Shown here one piece after another: positions 48,101 through 62,640 of a stretch of DNA of 64,000 bases. Position numbers and translations under genes: made by a program. How positions within the stretch are numbered: the first letter of the stretch is position 1; each line of letters starts with the position of its first letter. The stretch is from Campylorhamphus procurvoides (Eukaryota; Chordata; Aves; Passeriformes; Dendrocolaptidae). The stretch covers positions 1 through 64,000 of the forward strand of contig WBMV01009196.1 of NCBI GenBank assembly GCA_013396655.1. The letters run 5' to 3'. The notes beneath the pieces are model-generated. The model was not told where the DNA came from. It was given only the letters and a program-made list of their open reading frames with translations, and did no database searches.

Positions 48101-51100
48101 AAGGGCTATTGGAGACTTAAATATTCATATTGTCCTTAGTAGTCTTATAAAGTACACTGCAATATTTTTACTTGTTAAAAAAATAAAATCCAAGCAACAA
48201 GAAATTACTCCTTATTTGTCCACCTGACACTTGCTCAGTAGAGCTCAGATGTGAATTTGAATGTTGAATAGACATACATTTCATCCAAGTTTAGAAAGTG
48301 TGGGATCTTTCCCTTGCCCACTGCTGACTACAGTGCCTGCCAAATTTTAGAGTATCTACATAAACTACTGGATGCAATTGCTTCCCTCTCACCTGTGTCA
48401 GAATTTTACAGGAAAGTTCTCTGAGCTGAATGTATTGATTCAGCCCCAGAGACACGCAGACTGTGAGAACTGCATGGAGAGACAAAGTCAAAAGGATTTA
48501 AAAAGAGCTTAGCATTTAATAGAAACTGAAGCAAGTAAGCTGCAAACACAAAACTTTTCCAGAACTGCATCTCCAGCATCCTAAAACTGTTTTTATGAGT
48601 TATTATCGGCTATTTTAAAGATCATTTCTTTACAAATGAAATGACATCATATAGGCTACAAAGGTACCACAGACCTAATAGCACATTCACGTAGATAGGG
48701 TTTATTGCTGTATTTTCATGGACATCTGATTTATATATGTGAGACTAGTCCCCCTTGAGCTATGGGTGGGAGGTCCTATCAACTCAGTGTGATTTATGTT
48801 GATGTAAGTTCAACCTTGTGGTCTGGTACCACTGAATGGATGGGCACTGTGCTTTGGAAGCAGAGGTGATTATGTGCAAGCTCTCTGATAGGTGATCCCA
48901 AAAGAAGGGTAAACTCAAAAAATGCAATTCATGTTTAAGTGCCTAAAAGGTCTCAAGGTGTGAACTGTTTCCATGTCATTCTCAGTAAAGGATCAGACTC
49001 CTTCTCTGAAAGGTTTGAATTACAGTGTGGTGTTTGGTTTTCATGTCAAGAAATCCTTAAGCTCCCCTGGACCTCTCCATGCATTTTAGTCTTGTTTGCT
49101 ATAATGCTTCTATAGGTCTTTGATTCTTCACTGCTTCCACCCTATGTAGTCACTCATATTTTGGCAAATAGATCAAAAAGAAGTACAGAAGTGAATGCTG
49201 ATGAAACAACACATATTCAAGTGCAAATAAACTTCTGTGTAAAGCACTCATCCTGACTCCAAATCAGACATAGTGAGTGTCTTAGGTGGCTCAAAGGGTT
49301 ATGTCAAGAACATGATGCAATTTCTTTCCACAGTTATGTGTATTGTACTCATTCTTGAAATATTAAAATGTTCTGTTGCCTACATCTTAAAGGGAAAGAT
49401 TATGTTATCATTCTGATGGAAAAAATTTATGAAATGTATTTGCATTTGAATGTAGTAGGCCAGATCCAGAATGAGACTTCAACAAAGTGGTGATGGTTTA
49501 GCTCAAAAATTGGATGTCTGGTTCCAAAGATGAGGGTTTTGTTGATGGGTTCCCTATGCTTTGAATTAGGGAGAGTCTGTGGTTTGTGAAGAGGATTTGC
49601 AAAAGCCAGAACACTGTATGGAGGAAATGTTGGAGACGGCTCTGCCTCTGAAGATCTGTCCCTGAGAATTTGAACTCAGTGTTAATACAGGTATCTGTGA
49701 AAAAATTTGCCTGCCTAAAACCACTTTTGGCACTTCAGTATCAAAGGCTACTGTCCAACTTTCAAGGTGGCAGTAGTAGAGTAAAGGTGTGCAAAAGTAA
49801 CGAGCAACATTTTATCTTTCTGGGAGCTATGAAAAGCAATCACCTTACATGATAAATCATGTTTTCCTGTGAATTATTACTTGGAGACATGCAAATGCCA
49901 CCTCCTGAAACTTGTGAGCAAATATTCTTTCCAGTTGTTGAAGGGGGCTGAGTTCACTCCAATTTCTTGTGAGACTTTCTTCCCTCCCTCTATAGGTGCT
50001 GCATTTTTAAGCCACAGAATTTCTCAGTAATTTCTCAGCTGAGCACAAAAGAAATGAGCTTTCTTATTTGACTATTAAAAACAAAAGGTGGAAGTGTTAA
50101 TGTTATTTCTCTCCTGAGAAAATAGTAGCTTTTATTCTTCTTTACAGAAAAAAAATTAAAAATGAACCAACCTTGACTTGTTTGACGAAAAACTACAGCT
50201 TTCAGGCAATGTCATGGCATTGTTTGTTCCTTCTCTTTGATGTGGTGTGTGGTTGTAGAAGACAGAGGACAAGATTTTGTTCCCCCTCTCCCACAGTAAT
50301 GTAAGAACATTTCCTTTTCTAAACTCTTGCTTTACTTAAATATTTCTTAATTCTGTAAAAATGGAGAGATATTTTTCTGAGGTAATGATTTTCTCCAGAA
50401 ATGGCAGTGCATGGCATACGCTGCCATATGTCTGCTGTGCTGGGAACTTATGTTCAGCGTGCTGTGTTTTTAACTCCTGTCAAAGAAAGAAGGCATCTGT
50501 TTGAAACCTTGAGTCAGTGATCCTGCAGCAGGTCATGTTGTGACTTCTCTAAATCAGTCTAAAGCAATGGGACCTCACACAGTGGCTATGCATCCAGGAC
50601 AGGATGTGAATAAGGCTGCCATGTGGAAGGGCTGAATTGGGATTTCCTACAGAAAAGCTAGAAATAAAATTGTGGAATTCAGAATGAAATTCTAAAAAGA
50701 AAGTAAAGTAGGAAGCTCAGGTGATGAACAATTGGTGCAATTATTTGGAGACAATTACATTAGACATCTTGCAGAATCCACCTACCAAAAAGGTTTCCAA
50801 GACTAGCATGAACTTAGTTATGCATAAACAATACTCTTAAATAAATATGTTGTGATTTTAAAATAGTTTTATAACATCTGCTGTAGTGTGGTTGGTGCCT
50901 TAGTACCGAATATGAGAACTTATTCTAGCTAGCAGCTAAAGAGGGATTACATCTGTAGTTAAATAAAACATGCTTAAAAGATGGGCAGGTTGGGAGCCAC
51001 AGCAGCTCAAGGCCATCTCTAAGCAAATTGTAATTTGATAGAGGTTTTTGTGTATTCATATTCATCTTTGCTTTACAGAACTTGTCTGTTCTCCCCATGG

Positions 51101-53540
51101 CAGTTTTGGACATTTTTTGCCCCATGGTCATTGGTGGACCCCTGTGCTGGATCCTGTTTCCTCACCAGGGAGCCAGCAACTGGGAACCCCAGCCACACCA
51201 CTCCCAATCTCATGGTCTAGATAAACCTGCCCTTGTGATCCATCAAATGTAGGCCAAACTTTCAACAAACTGACTGTGACACAGCCACATAGACAGTTTT
51301 TTTGTCAGGGAGAAGTGGCCTTGAACAGTGGAGCAAAGTCCTGGGCAGATGATAGCTGCTTGAAATCTATACGTCTTCCAGAGATGCCCCCTTAGTTACC
51401 TGAAGGTTCTTTATACTTTTAATCAATTTTTATTTCTGGTTAATTATGATTCCCTTATTTCCCAGCAGGCACATTAGACCTGAGCCTTCTCTTGCACATC
51501 ACTGATGTGATTCTACTGAGTTCCTATTATTGTGGACTTCTCAAGGATAAAGTAAAAAGCCTGGAACATGTGTGGTTTCCACTTCTATTTTATCTTAATA
51601 GTTTTAATTGGAGGAGATTTTTAATAAGTAAGGCAAATTCTTATTATAACAACTAAAATAGCAGCATCCTACATCAATGGCCTTTTCTGTCTGAAATTAT
51701 ACTTTCCATTATGGTTTCAAAAACATTGCCATGTTAGTGTTTTCCTGTGACTGCATAAATAAGTTGAAAAGTCCTGTTTGTTTGTCCTTGCCAATTGGTG
51801 CTCTACATTGTTTCAAAGAAAAAAAAGAGACGTTAAATGCTAATGGACACTGAAGGAGAACATTTTTATTTGTGAGACTCCTTGGAATCTTAGAAGTCAG
51901 CTTTAGAAAGCAGACCTTTTGAAATTCCTTATAAAAAGGAAACAAGATTCCCTTTTAGTCTTCATGGATATCAAAGGAATTTTGTACGTGATTGAGAGCA
52001 TCTGGCTCTAATTGTGTCAAATAGCCTTAAGCATCTGACTTTAACTATAGAAGCTGAGAGATTCCACTATGGGTACCACTTTTTCATATACCTTTCAGAT
52101 GCAGAAGAAATCAGGATGCTGTTTGTGTTTCAACAATCAGCTTTATAAAGACTGAAATGTGACAGAAGCAGAACATTACAGTAAGTTTTGGTTTTGGAAA
52201 AACATTCTGTGTGGAACAACAGGAAATTGATACAGAAACTGGAGCCTCTTTTTAAAACAAATTGATTTGGCCTGATTGACATTTTCAGTCTCAGACTTGA
52301 TGAATATAGAGTATTATTTATATATTCACACTTACTTATTAGAGATATGAGCAGCATATGCTATATTGTGCATGTTTTAGCTTTCAGTTCACACATATTA
52401 CAATCCTACCAAGGTGTTTTAGACAATAGCATTTGTTTACAGCATACATGTGGGTATTCCTGAAATTATGTATGTTTAAGGAATTGTATTTTAGAGTTAG
52501 GATAGAGGACTAAGATAAGAAAAAAGAGCCTAAAGTAAAATTTAATTACAGGCTGCCCTTTAAGATGAAGGCTTTCCTTTCATTGCAGTGTTCATTCATT
52601 TCCATGGAGTGTGAGTAAACAGAAAGGAAATAGTTTTTGGCCTGATGAGCACTGGGAGGATGTTTCCGTACAAGAATACTTTGTATGCTGTACATCCAGA
52701 CAGTTTTCATTGCACTGGCTGGAAGAGATTGCCAGGCATCAATGCTATTAGTGAAAAATGCTGAAGCTAGAGAAGATAAATCCTCACCTAAATGTTACAG
52801 CTCAAGCAGTTAAGAAGTCCAGTGAAACTGTGGTTTACTTTTAAAATAAGAAAGCTGTGAAAAATCAGTTTCTAAGGAGAAGCTGTCACTATATACAAAT
52901 TACTTAAGCAGTCCAAAATTATACCTGGTGCAAATCATGGAGTGTAGTGGCTCTGATCCAGCAACAATATGATTGCATATCACTCATGCCCCATGCAATG
53001 ACTTACAATCCTGATGGACACAGGGAAAGCTGAACAGCACCAGGGACTGTTTTACAGAGAGCTGCAAAGCACTGCTTCCTGGCCAGCTTCCTAGCCCACT
53101 GTTTAATCTGTCCTTGCCTTATGGTTTTAGAAAAAAAGTCTGTGTTTGTTTACACATAGACCAAGACACTCCAAGTAAGGCAAGACAGAATTAAATGACA
53201 AAATCAGAAGGCTGTCTGCACACTATATTGGTAAAGATCCCATTCACTGCAATAAGACATGACAGTCTTTTTTGCTGTTATTTAGTTTCATATGGACAAT
53301 ATTTTCTGTTTACAGTGATTCAGACAACTCTAGGCTGAGCTGTTTGTCCTTGTGGTATTTCAGATTTCACACCTCATGCTGTAAAACTTTCCAGGACCAG
53401 CTCTGTGCTTTGAAGTATACAGTGTATGGCAGTAAACATTAACGAGTCATAAATGTATTTCACCCCCAAAAATGTTTTACAGATCATACTTGCCTTAGTC
53501 TGTGGCAATACCATTCATTATTCTGCAATTTCAAGAATGT
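42111..53540. other. Gene desert, no gene recognised
   Basis: No coding family, RNA gene or clear mobile element was seen. An AAAAG-rich run lies at 45651-45690. The stretch 46530-46760 is rich in homeodomain-like cores (TTTAATTATTG, AACTAATAG, TTTAATTTGACA) and could be regulatory, but nothing decides this from sequence alone. Confidence 0.4.
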
Positions 53541-54015
53541 GTAGGATGGCAGATAGCTCAAAATCATGCTGTTTTGATGAAGCAATTGGACCTTATGGAA
53601 AACTTTTGTCTTAAAGTCTTAAAATAAAAAATAGATATTGAAAGAAATTATTGTGGCAGTGTGTTTTCTAGACCTCAGTGGTTTAAAAGTGGTTTTGCTG
53701 CTGTTTAGCCATGAATGAATTCCTATTCAAATTAAATTGTCATGACAGCAAACAAACTCTGAAGATTGTTGCAGTTAAAAGCATGATTTCTAGGAGCGAA
53801 TATTTTAATGAAGATAACGCTCACCAGCTTATGTTGGCAAAGGGCTAGTTTAATGAAAGTAGTATGTAATTATTTGCCCTGGATGCCAGCTGTCAGCATA
53901 TAAGATGCTATATATTGAGTTATAGTGAGCTGTAGATAATGTGCAGCATGTCTAATAGATATTTGCAGCTGTACAGCTGCATTTATGTGTCTGAACGAAG
54001 CTGTGTTTCTAAAGA
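53541..54015. promoter_or_regulatory. Candidate conserved enhancer-like block with E-box palindrome
   Basis: Low-repeat, motif-rich stretch: TAAATTGTCATGACAGC, GTAATTATTTGCC, several TAAT and AAT cores, a CAGCTG E-box at about 53888-53893, and an 18-bp perfect palindrome at 53964-53981 containing two CAGCTG sites. Suggestive of a developmental enhancer; no alignment was available, so this is inference. Confidence 0.3.
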
Positions 54016-55424
54016 TTTTTTGAGTACAGGTCAAAATCACAGCCATACTGATTTCAGGATGTCTGTCTTGAGAGTCACTTGCACAAGGCTGGCTGATTCT
54101 CGTCATGGAGGTGACAGGTTTCAGTGCAGGCAAGGACTCTACACTGAGCTCAGAATTAAAGGTCATGACGGCACTGAAGTATTTTATTTCTTGCAGTTTT
54201 CTCATAGCCTGTAGCGGCAGTGACATCTTCTTCAACTCATTCCACCCATGCATTCCGATTCCTTCTGGTTTTCATGTCATTCTGCTTTTCCTCCTGAGCA
54301 CCTGGGTAATGTTAAATACTCTGTTTCCTGTCTTAATTGGTGTGGCCTCCTCACACTTATTTAAGGTTTTTACTCATGTGATTAGAGTCTTTGCAGGCTG
54401 ACTCTAGAGAGTTTTGTAGAATTTCTGGGAAATAGGTTTTCCCTCTGCATGGATCCACATACAGAACTATGTATAAGTGCAAAGTCCTAGTAGAAAGAAA
54501 TTACTCAATCATGAAGATTGTGAGTAATACCAGAAAAGTGAAAAAATACACACACACACATATTTGTACAAGTACACATACTGAGGCTGGTATATGATAA
54601 AACAATCCTTCCAACAGACCAATACCTATCACAAGAGATATATTTTTAATTACGAGAAAAATATTCCAAAATTCTCTAATTGATGGATGGGAAGCTTCAA
54701 AAGAGTGCCGAACATAAGGGAACCTGACATTAAATGCTTGGTACACTGCCATGACATTTGTTGGATTTTATTTTTATGCTGAATTTAAACCATCAGTGCA
54801 GCTAAAATTGATTCTTAGAGGAATAATGTACAAAACTGGAAACATAAAATACAAAAGAATGTAACTCTTGTGAATGTGGTCAGATACCACATTTTATACT
54901 TCTGAAAATGATAAAAAAGGATTTATTTTGTTTTGCTTTGAAATTCCTCTATGTACAGAGTGGAATGTTCTTTAAGAATTTGTGGGTTACTTTAAAGAAC
55001 AATCCTTGAGCTTTTCTTCATTTTAAATCTAGGCTTTTCAGTATATTAATTTTCTCTCTTTCATCTTTTCTCTTCATGGAAGGAGAAAATAAATACTACT
55101 GGTTGATGTGAACATTTATGTTAATCCTAAAGATGCTGACTTTCAACAGGTTTGATCTACCCAATTGGGCACTAGAGTATGCCATAAAGAACCCTTATGT
55201 TAGGAAAAGTCCTCACAAGGATGAACATTGGGCAAGTAAAATAGGAATTCTGCATAGATTGCCTGGAAATTTCCCTGGAAGGTAATCTAATCAAAAAGCC
55301 AAATATATCTACCATAGTCTGCCTAAGGTGTCTGATCAATCCAGTTCATAAAGTTCATTTAGAGGTCCTGGAATATGACACAGAGTGGGTGAGTGTAAAG
55401 GCTTTTTAACTAAACATGGAATGA
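54016..55424. other. No gene recognised
   Basis: Non-coding; (AC)n at about 54549-54561. Confidence 0.45.
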
Positions 55425-55507
55425 TAGGATCATAGAATCATAGAATGACTTGAGTTGGAAGGCACCTTGAAAGGTCATTTAGTCCAACTCCCTCTGCAAT
55501 GAGCAGG
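55425..55507 (-). mobile_element. CR1 LINE 3'-terminal fragment, inverted
   Basis: AGGATCATAGAATCATAGAA, then ACTTGAGTTGGAAGGCACCT, then AAAGGTCATTTAGTCCAACT and CCCTCTGCAATGAGCAGG. This is the reverse complement of the CR1 3' end, including the repeated ATTCTATG terminus. Only about 83 bp long, a heavily 5'-truncated insertion. Confidence 0.95.
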
Positions 55508-58500
55508 TGATGAATTGTCATCAACATATCTCTTATGTCCTTGAGTGTGAAAGATGGAGTGAAAGCCCCTGCAGCTTTTAGAATTATAAAATACAAAGAG
55601 CAACTGTATTAGAAATCCATGAGTGAATCTGAGAGGAAGATTCTTCAGCCCAGCTTTATCTTGATGTTTTCTGGACCTTGCCTCACTTTCCCTTCCCAGA
55701 GTATTCAATACTTTGGCATTTCATGGTATAGTTGTAGTTTAAAGATATACTTTGATCAGTATAGGGAACAGTGTCTGAACTATACGGTGACTATTGATGA
55801 TTTCCAATTGATTTGAAAAGAACACATGGTGAAGTATTCTTACAAAAGAGGTAAATAAACCATTGACTCTTGTTGTTCAGTTAAGCCCATCTGACCACTG
55901 ATCCCTAGAAGCTAATCAGGGGTTAAGAATGTAGTATTACAAATTGAACAGGGTTATGAACACAGTATTCAAGCACTTTCTCTAGGGAAAGTGATTTAAC
56001 ATAAAGACTTAAAAGGAATGTTTCATGTTTGTGCCATATCTGCATTATGGAAAAATACGCCAAACCAAAACCAAAACCAAAACAGACTGTTCTTAGCAGG
56101 GACAGATCTAGTGAAATAAAAAACAACAGAAAAACCTTTATCAGTTACTATTTTTTAAGACTTCAGCTTGTTATGTCTGTTTTAAAATTTTTACACACAT
56201 TAGGTAGAAAATTGGCTCATTTGTGTGAAAAGAAGTTAGGCTGTGAATCAGACAAGATGACCTAAGATTTTGAGCTTCGATAGACTCAGCAGGCCTAAGA
56301 GGACAATTAGGAGGCCATCTTTTCTTTGACATAATGTTGATGTTTAAATTAAAATTGTAGACCATGGTGGGAAGGTAGGTCAAATGTCTGTGTCTTCACT
56401 CCAGGATGCCCTCTGTCAACGCACTCTATGTTTTTCTTATGGGAACATGTTTCATGAAGAATCAATACACACCTATGTCCTGGTTTCCTTTTGAAGAAAT
56501 AAATGGAAAGCAGAAATATTTGCACATCAGTTTAGCAACACTCAGGGAACTTCTGCTCAACTCTTCTTGAAAGAAGAGGTGGCCTCAGGGGGAAGAGTGC
56601 ACGTCCCTTCCAACACTTGGTCTCCTCTCTGCAGTATCACTGCAGTGATCATGTGCTCACTCCTAGAAACTCAACAAAAGATGCAGTTTTCCTCCATGGG
56701 GAACAGTATTCTCAAGATATGACTGAATCCCCAAACAGTACATCTTTAATTTTTAGCCAAGCAAACCTTGGCTAAAATAGCTAACATGGATTATACCATC
56801 AATTAATTGGTCTTTAATTCATATTAGTGACTCAAATTCTGCTACATTCAGCTGTTCAATCTACTGCTCTGCATTATTGCAGCAGCACAAAGCAGCAAGT
56901 GAATATGTCCCAGCACTTTCCTTGTGAAATCATGGATTAGTTTAATAATTGCTCAGCCAGTTTGATTTTACGAGCCATCTCAGTGAGACAGGAGTAAGCT
57001 GGACAGGTTTGCAGTATGGCAACCCTAAGAAGATTGTTGCCTAAGGGAGCATCATGTGTCACAGAAGTCATGTGAAAACAAACTTTGAATGTTTTCTGAA
57101 GTTCGATTGCAATTTCAATAGTTTTTGCTGCAAAACTTGCAGGGTTAACATTTCTCCAGTTTTCTATAGCACTTACTTTCTCATTCCTTCTCACTGTTTT
57201 ACCTCACAATTTAAGTCTATTAGTACCTTCTTCTGGGTTGTGAAAATTCTCTCTAGAATAAGCATCCCATGGAGCCAATTATTTGCATGATTTGAAATGA
57301 GGAATTTTTCATACGTAACCCTTTTTTCCCATCCTTTAACAGACCAGCTCCCACAAATATGTTTGGTGCTTAAAACTGCCTGTCAATGTTAAAAAAAAAG
57401 AAAAAGAAAAAAAAGTCTTGTTAACAAGAACTGCTGGAAAGACCCTTGTAATTTCTTAACATAAAAAGCTTTCAGGATGTTGAGGTTGTGTGCCATATGT
57501 ACTTTGAGTTCTGGTAAAAGTTTCGTCTTATTCCTGAGTCAAGCATTTCCCAGGACTGGCTCTCACATAGCAGAATGGTTAGTACAATGCTATAAAAAGT
57601 GGCGGATGCAATAAAAATGACAATACGTAAAGGCAGCTTAGAGTAATATGGAACTAATTTATTGAACATAAATATAATTTTCCATACCATACATTCTATA
57701 ATTCAGCAGCTCTAGAGAATGCATATGCAGAGGTAAAAATAAGAAGGTAGACACCTTACTGAAAACAGTGCAAATTTGTCTGTGGCTGCAGTGGAAAGGT
57801 GGTGAGGCCAAGGATTGTTTTTTAAAGACCATTAATAAACAGAAAAGCACATTCCAAAACGTGATGATTACAAGTACTTGGCATGCTGACTACATAATTT
57901 GCTGAGTGTGGAGTTTGGAATATACAAGTTGTGTTCACAGAATGGGAAGCTGCACTTTGGTCCAGATAAAATTGAAACATTTACAGGGAACAGATTTAAG
58001 ATATGTTTTTGTCTTCTTCTGTTGCTTGTACTTGCTTCATATTGCTTGTACACTGATTTAATTTTATGACAGTTTATGAACATATGATAAGCTGGTCAGA
58101 CCACTTTTGTTTTTATTAAGAATGTAAGCATATAGGATTTATATACAGTTATTTAAGTGAACCAGATTCTATAGTGCAGTCACTAAAACTGCTAAAAACC
58201 CCAGTGTATAAATTAAACTATAGGCTGCTGTTTGATCAATTGTCAGAATAGAGGGTAAGTTCCTCTGTTATTATTGGCAAAACATGAACTGCACAGTATA
58301 ATCTCTCAAGGTAAAGTAAATACATTCTTTTGCAATTAGGCTTAAAACCAAATCCTAATTATAAAGGATTTGTTGTATTAATTTGCCATAGAATGGTAAA
58401 TACAGCAGGAAGAATTTACACTTTGAAGAGAAATACCCAATGAAGCCTAAGGCATTTTACAGAGAAGTTTATGGACTGATAAAAAGCAGAACTTGCCAGT

Positions 58501-58839
58501 GCAAAAGATACATTTGCGCGTTAGCAGGTAATTCTCATTGAATCTTAAAGTTACTGGACAGGAAGTTTGAATATTAAATCTCCCTTGCACAAACTAATCT
58601 TCTGAGCTTTAAGAAATGCAAGATATGAAAAGGATGGGAGAGAGATGCAGACTGCATCTTAAGCAAATGGTGTGCAATGCTGGAACCTCCAGGGATAGTG
58701 CATGCATTTCTGGGAAATATTTACTTATAAGAATGAGGATCAGGTTTGACTTCAGTATAAGCTACAGGCTGTGAGCCATTAATCTCAAATTCCCTATTTG
58801 TTGTTTCACTTCAGGCACTTGAATTAGCCAGTTTTAGGC
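55508..58839. other. No gene recognised
   Basis: Non-coding. (CCAAAA)n at 56060-56083 and an A/AAAAG run at about 57390-57415. Confidence 0.45.
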
Positions 58840-59100
58840 CAGCCCTACAAACGATATTCATTTTGTGCTTATCTTTGTTAAATTTATTAAAAATAAATGC
58901 ACCTAGTTACCCAGCTGTCAAAAAGGGGATTTGCATGGATAAAACATAAGTTACGTTTATCCTGATATTTGGCTTCTCCTGTGAAATTGAGAATTAGTAT
59001 AATGAGGGATAGAGGCTGTTCTTTTTAAGAGCCAAGCCAAATCAGGACAGTAGTTGGCTTCAGATCAGGTGATGATTTAGAAACAATCAAATAATGAAGG
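58840..59100. promoter_or_regulatory. Candidate regulatory block with octamer motif
   Basis: Contains ATTTGCAT (octamer, about 58930-58937) within GGGATTTGCATGGATAAAAC, then TTACGTTTATCCTGATA, a CAGCTG E-box near 58913, and a GATA-like TTATCT. Clustered motifs with no repeat signature; inference only. Confidence 0.25.
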
Positions 59101-62100
59101 AGAAGGTCCTTACTGGGTGATGTTCCTGACACATTCAGGAGATTGTCTATATAGAGGGAGCCTGTATTTGGAAAGTTTTACTTCTGCCCTGAAAGGAGAT
59201 TGGTGTTTAAGTGAAGGCTATCTCTCAACAAATAAGTGGAGAGAAATGACTACAGCATCTAGAAGAAATAGCCATGTGACTTTTGGGATAGTGCCGTCTT
59301 CCTTGATTATAGGGTTTCTTGAAGTCAGTTTGAATTCTGCAGGTTAGAACAGTATTCTGGGTGTGTTGTATTGCATCTAACTATTTTAAATATTCTTTCT
59401 ATTGCCAGATATTTTAGGGCAGTAGCAAAATAAATACTGTGAAGACCTGTGACCACAGTCTCTTCAATAAAGTTTCATATGAAGAATTTCCTTTGTGCAC
59501 AGTTTGGCTAAAGCAAAGCAGCATCTATAAAAAGTTGGGTTTTTTTTATGTTGACTGTGTAAGATTGCATGTAATGGAGTTACCTTCTCTGTCATAAAAG
59601 ACCTGTTTCTCATATGGCTTGTGTGAAAGCCAAAAGCAGTTTCCCATTGTATCAAATACAGAACAAGCATAGTTCTGCTTAAATGGGATAAAATTTTGTT
59701 TTCTTTAAATGTCAATGTATTATTTAAGCCTCATTGCTTTGCGCTTTTTAAAATAATTGTTTTTCCTCTTTATTTTTCTTATATTTCCTTTATTTTAGGA
59801 GAAAACACCCTAACAGAAAAACCAAATGAAATGGAAATTATGATAAAGTGAGCATAACCTTTAAAATATTTAGCCAGTAAAATCCACACTGACATTAAAT
59901 TGCTGAAAATAATATACAATTTAAGTTTCTTGGTTCCCATACAATGAATCACTTCAGTTAATTATAGGAATGTTAAAGCAGATAAATAACCTTGCTATGT
60001 GATGTTTTCCAGATCAGAAGTAATGCACATTTCCCTGTATCTATCTAAACCACACACGCCCACAGTGTATATTGTGTGTATAAAATGCATATGGAGTATA
60101 TTGTGTACACACATATGTACAGAAATACAGTAAGTTAATCTTGTCAAGTAGAAGATGTAACAGCCATAGATGAACAAAGGGGCAATCTAGGTGACAGAGC
60201 AGAAGGCTAGGGGCAAGATAGCTATGGCATGTATACTTTATTCTAGGCAAGGCCTGAAACTCATGAAGTATTTTATTAAAACAAACCCCATACATTTGCT
60301 GCATTTTTGGGGGAAGATGTGTTTCAAGACACATGCATGGAGAGTGCAGAAACAGCAAACCCACATTTGTACAGAGCATTGAAGTGACTTTCAGACATGA
60401 CTGAGAATCAGTTAACTGTCCAATAAAATGACAGTCTCATGAAAAGCATGAGTCTTGGAACAGACATTTCCAAGGCATATAAGGTGTGCTATAGGATTGT
60501 GCTGGCTGGTCAATCAGATTGGTGTGAAAGTGCCAGGAGTCAGACAGTTGCTGTGACAGTGGCTGTGTGAGCCAGCCAAACAGCATCTGGTTCTAGTTCT
60601 GTAACTTTTTGTGGGCTGGTGAAGAGTCTTACTCTATTACCCTAACAGTTGCTGCTGCTGCTTTCCTTTCAAAGCAGCCTCTACCTATCCTAACTTGATG
60701 CAACCAATGAAAATGGAATCTCCATCTTCTTGCTAATATTATGAGGTCTTTCAGTATTATCCAGCCTTTTCTTTATTATTTCAGGGAAGTAGTTAGTGAA
60801 CTTTGTGTCTGCTTCAGGTTTTGGTGGCACTAATGTTGACCAAACACAACTGAAACTTGGAGACAAAGCTTCTCTCTTGTGAAATACTGAGTTTAAAAAT
60901 TGTTCATATCAGACAGGAAAACAACTCTAGAGGCAATTCAGGCAGAATATCTGAAACACATGTTCAAGTCACGTTTCATCCCTCTTCCGTTAATCAAGTC
61001 CTATGGCCTTTCTGAGATTTTAGGGACAAACCGCTGCCTTCAGCTACCCATATTGCTATCAGACTTGAGGATGTCATCTCATTCTGTGGCTTGGTATTAA
61101 CTCCCAGGGTGGCCAGTGTGAATGGAATTTGGTGGTTGTTTGTGGGCATATGTGGCTGCAAATAAGAGTGGCTGAGCAGCCAGCATATATTGTACTTACT
61201 GTTTCTGTGAGAAGGACAGAAAGCTGTCATGACTGGAAGCGAGATGGGCAGCAGCAATTGTCACCAGTTAAATCCAATATAGGCTGCAGGTCAGGGTTAT
61301 CAGTCACATGAGCTGGGCAATGAGCCCTCTCCACACTTAATTATATATAATCAAAATGCCTTTTTTATTATCTAAATGTAAGTTTTTACAATTACCAGGT
61401 AACTGTAAGAAAATTCTTCTCCAGAGTAAGGAGTACCTATTAGGCTTTAGGAGATTTAAATGCAAGTCCCTTGTTTCACTCAGATGTGTTCCCAGGAAAT
61501 GCTTTTGTTCTAGCAAAATGAACTGTTTCACTGAGAAATTTCTGACTAATAATCCATTCAATACAACTAAACTCCCGTATAATTTTGTAGTTTGTGTTCC
61601 TGAATCTGCAGTGCTTCAGAGGAGCTAGATTTACGTAGTATTTCTTTAATTTCTAGAAAAAAGCACAGTAATCCTGAATTATCATATACATGCAGCATTT
61701 TGATAATTATAAAGCTATGAGGCCAATTTCATAGCACTTAGCTTGAGCTATTGAGTCCTACAGCATCTTTACAATTTTGTTCCTCTTTTCCCTTCCTTTA
61801 CTCACAAAAGCACACAAGTCCTGGATGAAAGAGGGCTGCTAAGCTGTCTAAGCACAGTAAATTCCTCATACATGAAGTGAGTGATGCAGACAGTTGTGTA
61901 AGGCTTTCAAGTGGTGACTTTCAGAGATCCTGATGGAGGCTACCCAACTGAGTTACCTGTCAGGTTAACAGTGCAGTGCAAAAGGCCTGCCTTTCATTTA
62001 TAAAGCCAGTTATGCTGCAGGGATACACATTCTGCCTCTATTTTTCTTGCTGTCTTGTAGTCTATGGGAAGAGGTGTGAACAATTAGCTAATGAAGAGCA

Positions 62101-62505
62101 CACTATGTCTAGACAGAGCTAACTGTTAGCAGATGAATCCTGTTTGTATTTGTCAGTGAGCTGAGTGACGTTAGACAGATAAATGTGGGTCAGAACCCAC
62201 TAGACTTCAAGTTACTGTCCTTCTTGAGGTGTTTTTTCTTCTTCATTGTCAGAAGCACAGATCATGCCAAGTTCCAGCCTCATCATTTCTTCAGTGATGG
62301 AGAGGCATGATGGTAAGACCTGTGAACTGTTTACTGTCTGCACAATGTTTCCTCTTCTAGTCTTGTATTTTAGAAATGGAAATAATGGTATGTCTTGCTT
62401 TTCACACACTAGGAATTTAAAGAATCAAGGCTTAAATATTGTATTGTCAGCACTGTGAGAAATCAGAGCTAGACTTGAAGATAGGTGCTAGCTTGGGAGA
62501 GAGGA
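59101..62505. other. No gene recognised
   Basis: Non-coding; TG/CA-rich text at about 60049-60118. Nothing coding is supported. Confidence 0.45.
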
Positions 62506-62640
62506 ATCAACAGATCAGTTCCTGGCTTTGTCGCACATTTCCTGTTTGACCTGGGGCCAGTCATTTTGCTTCACTTCACTGTGCCTCTCTTTCTCATCTG
62601 TAAAGTGTGGATAAAGGTGCACTGTGCACGGAAAATTATA
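62506..62640 (+). repeat. MIR SINE relic
   Basis: TCAGTTCCTGGCTTTGTCGC, then CCTGTTTGACCTGGGGCCAG, TCATTTTGCTTCACTTCACT, GTGCCTCTCTTTCTCATCTG, TAAAGTGTGGATAAAGG. This is the MIR core order ('...tgtgaccttgggcaagtcacttaac...ctgtgcctcagtttcctcatctgtaaaatggggataa'). Old, about 70-75% similar by eye. Confidence 0.75.
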
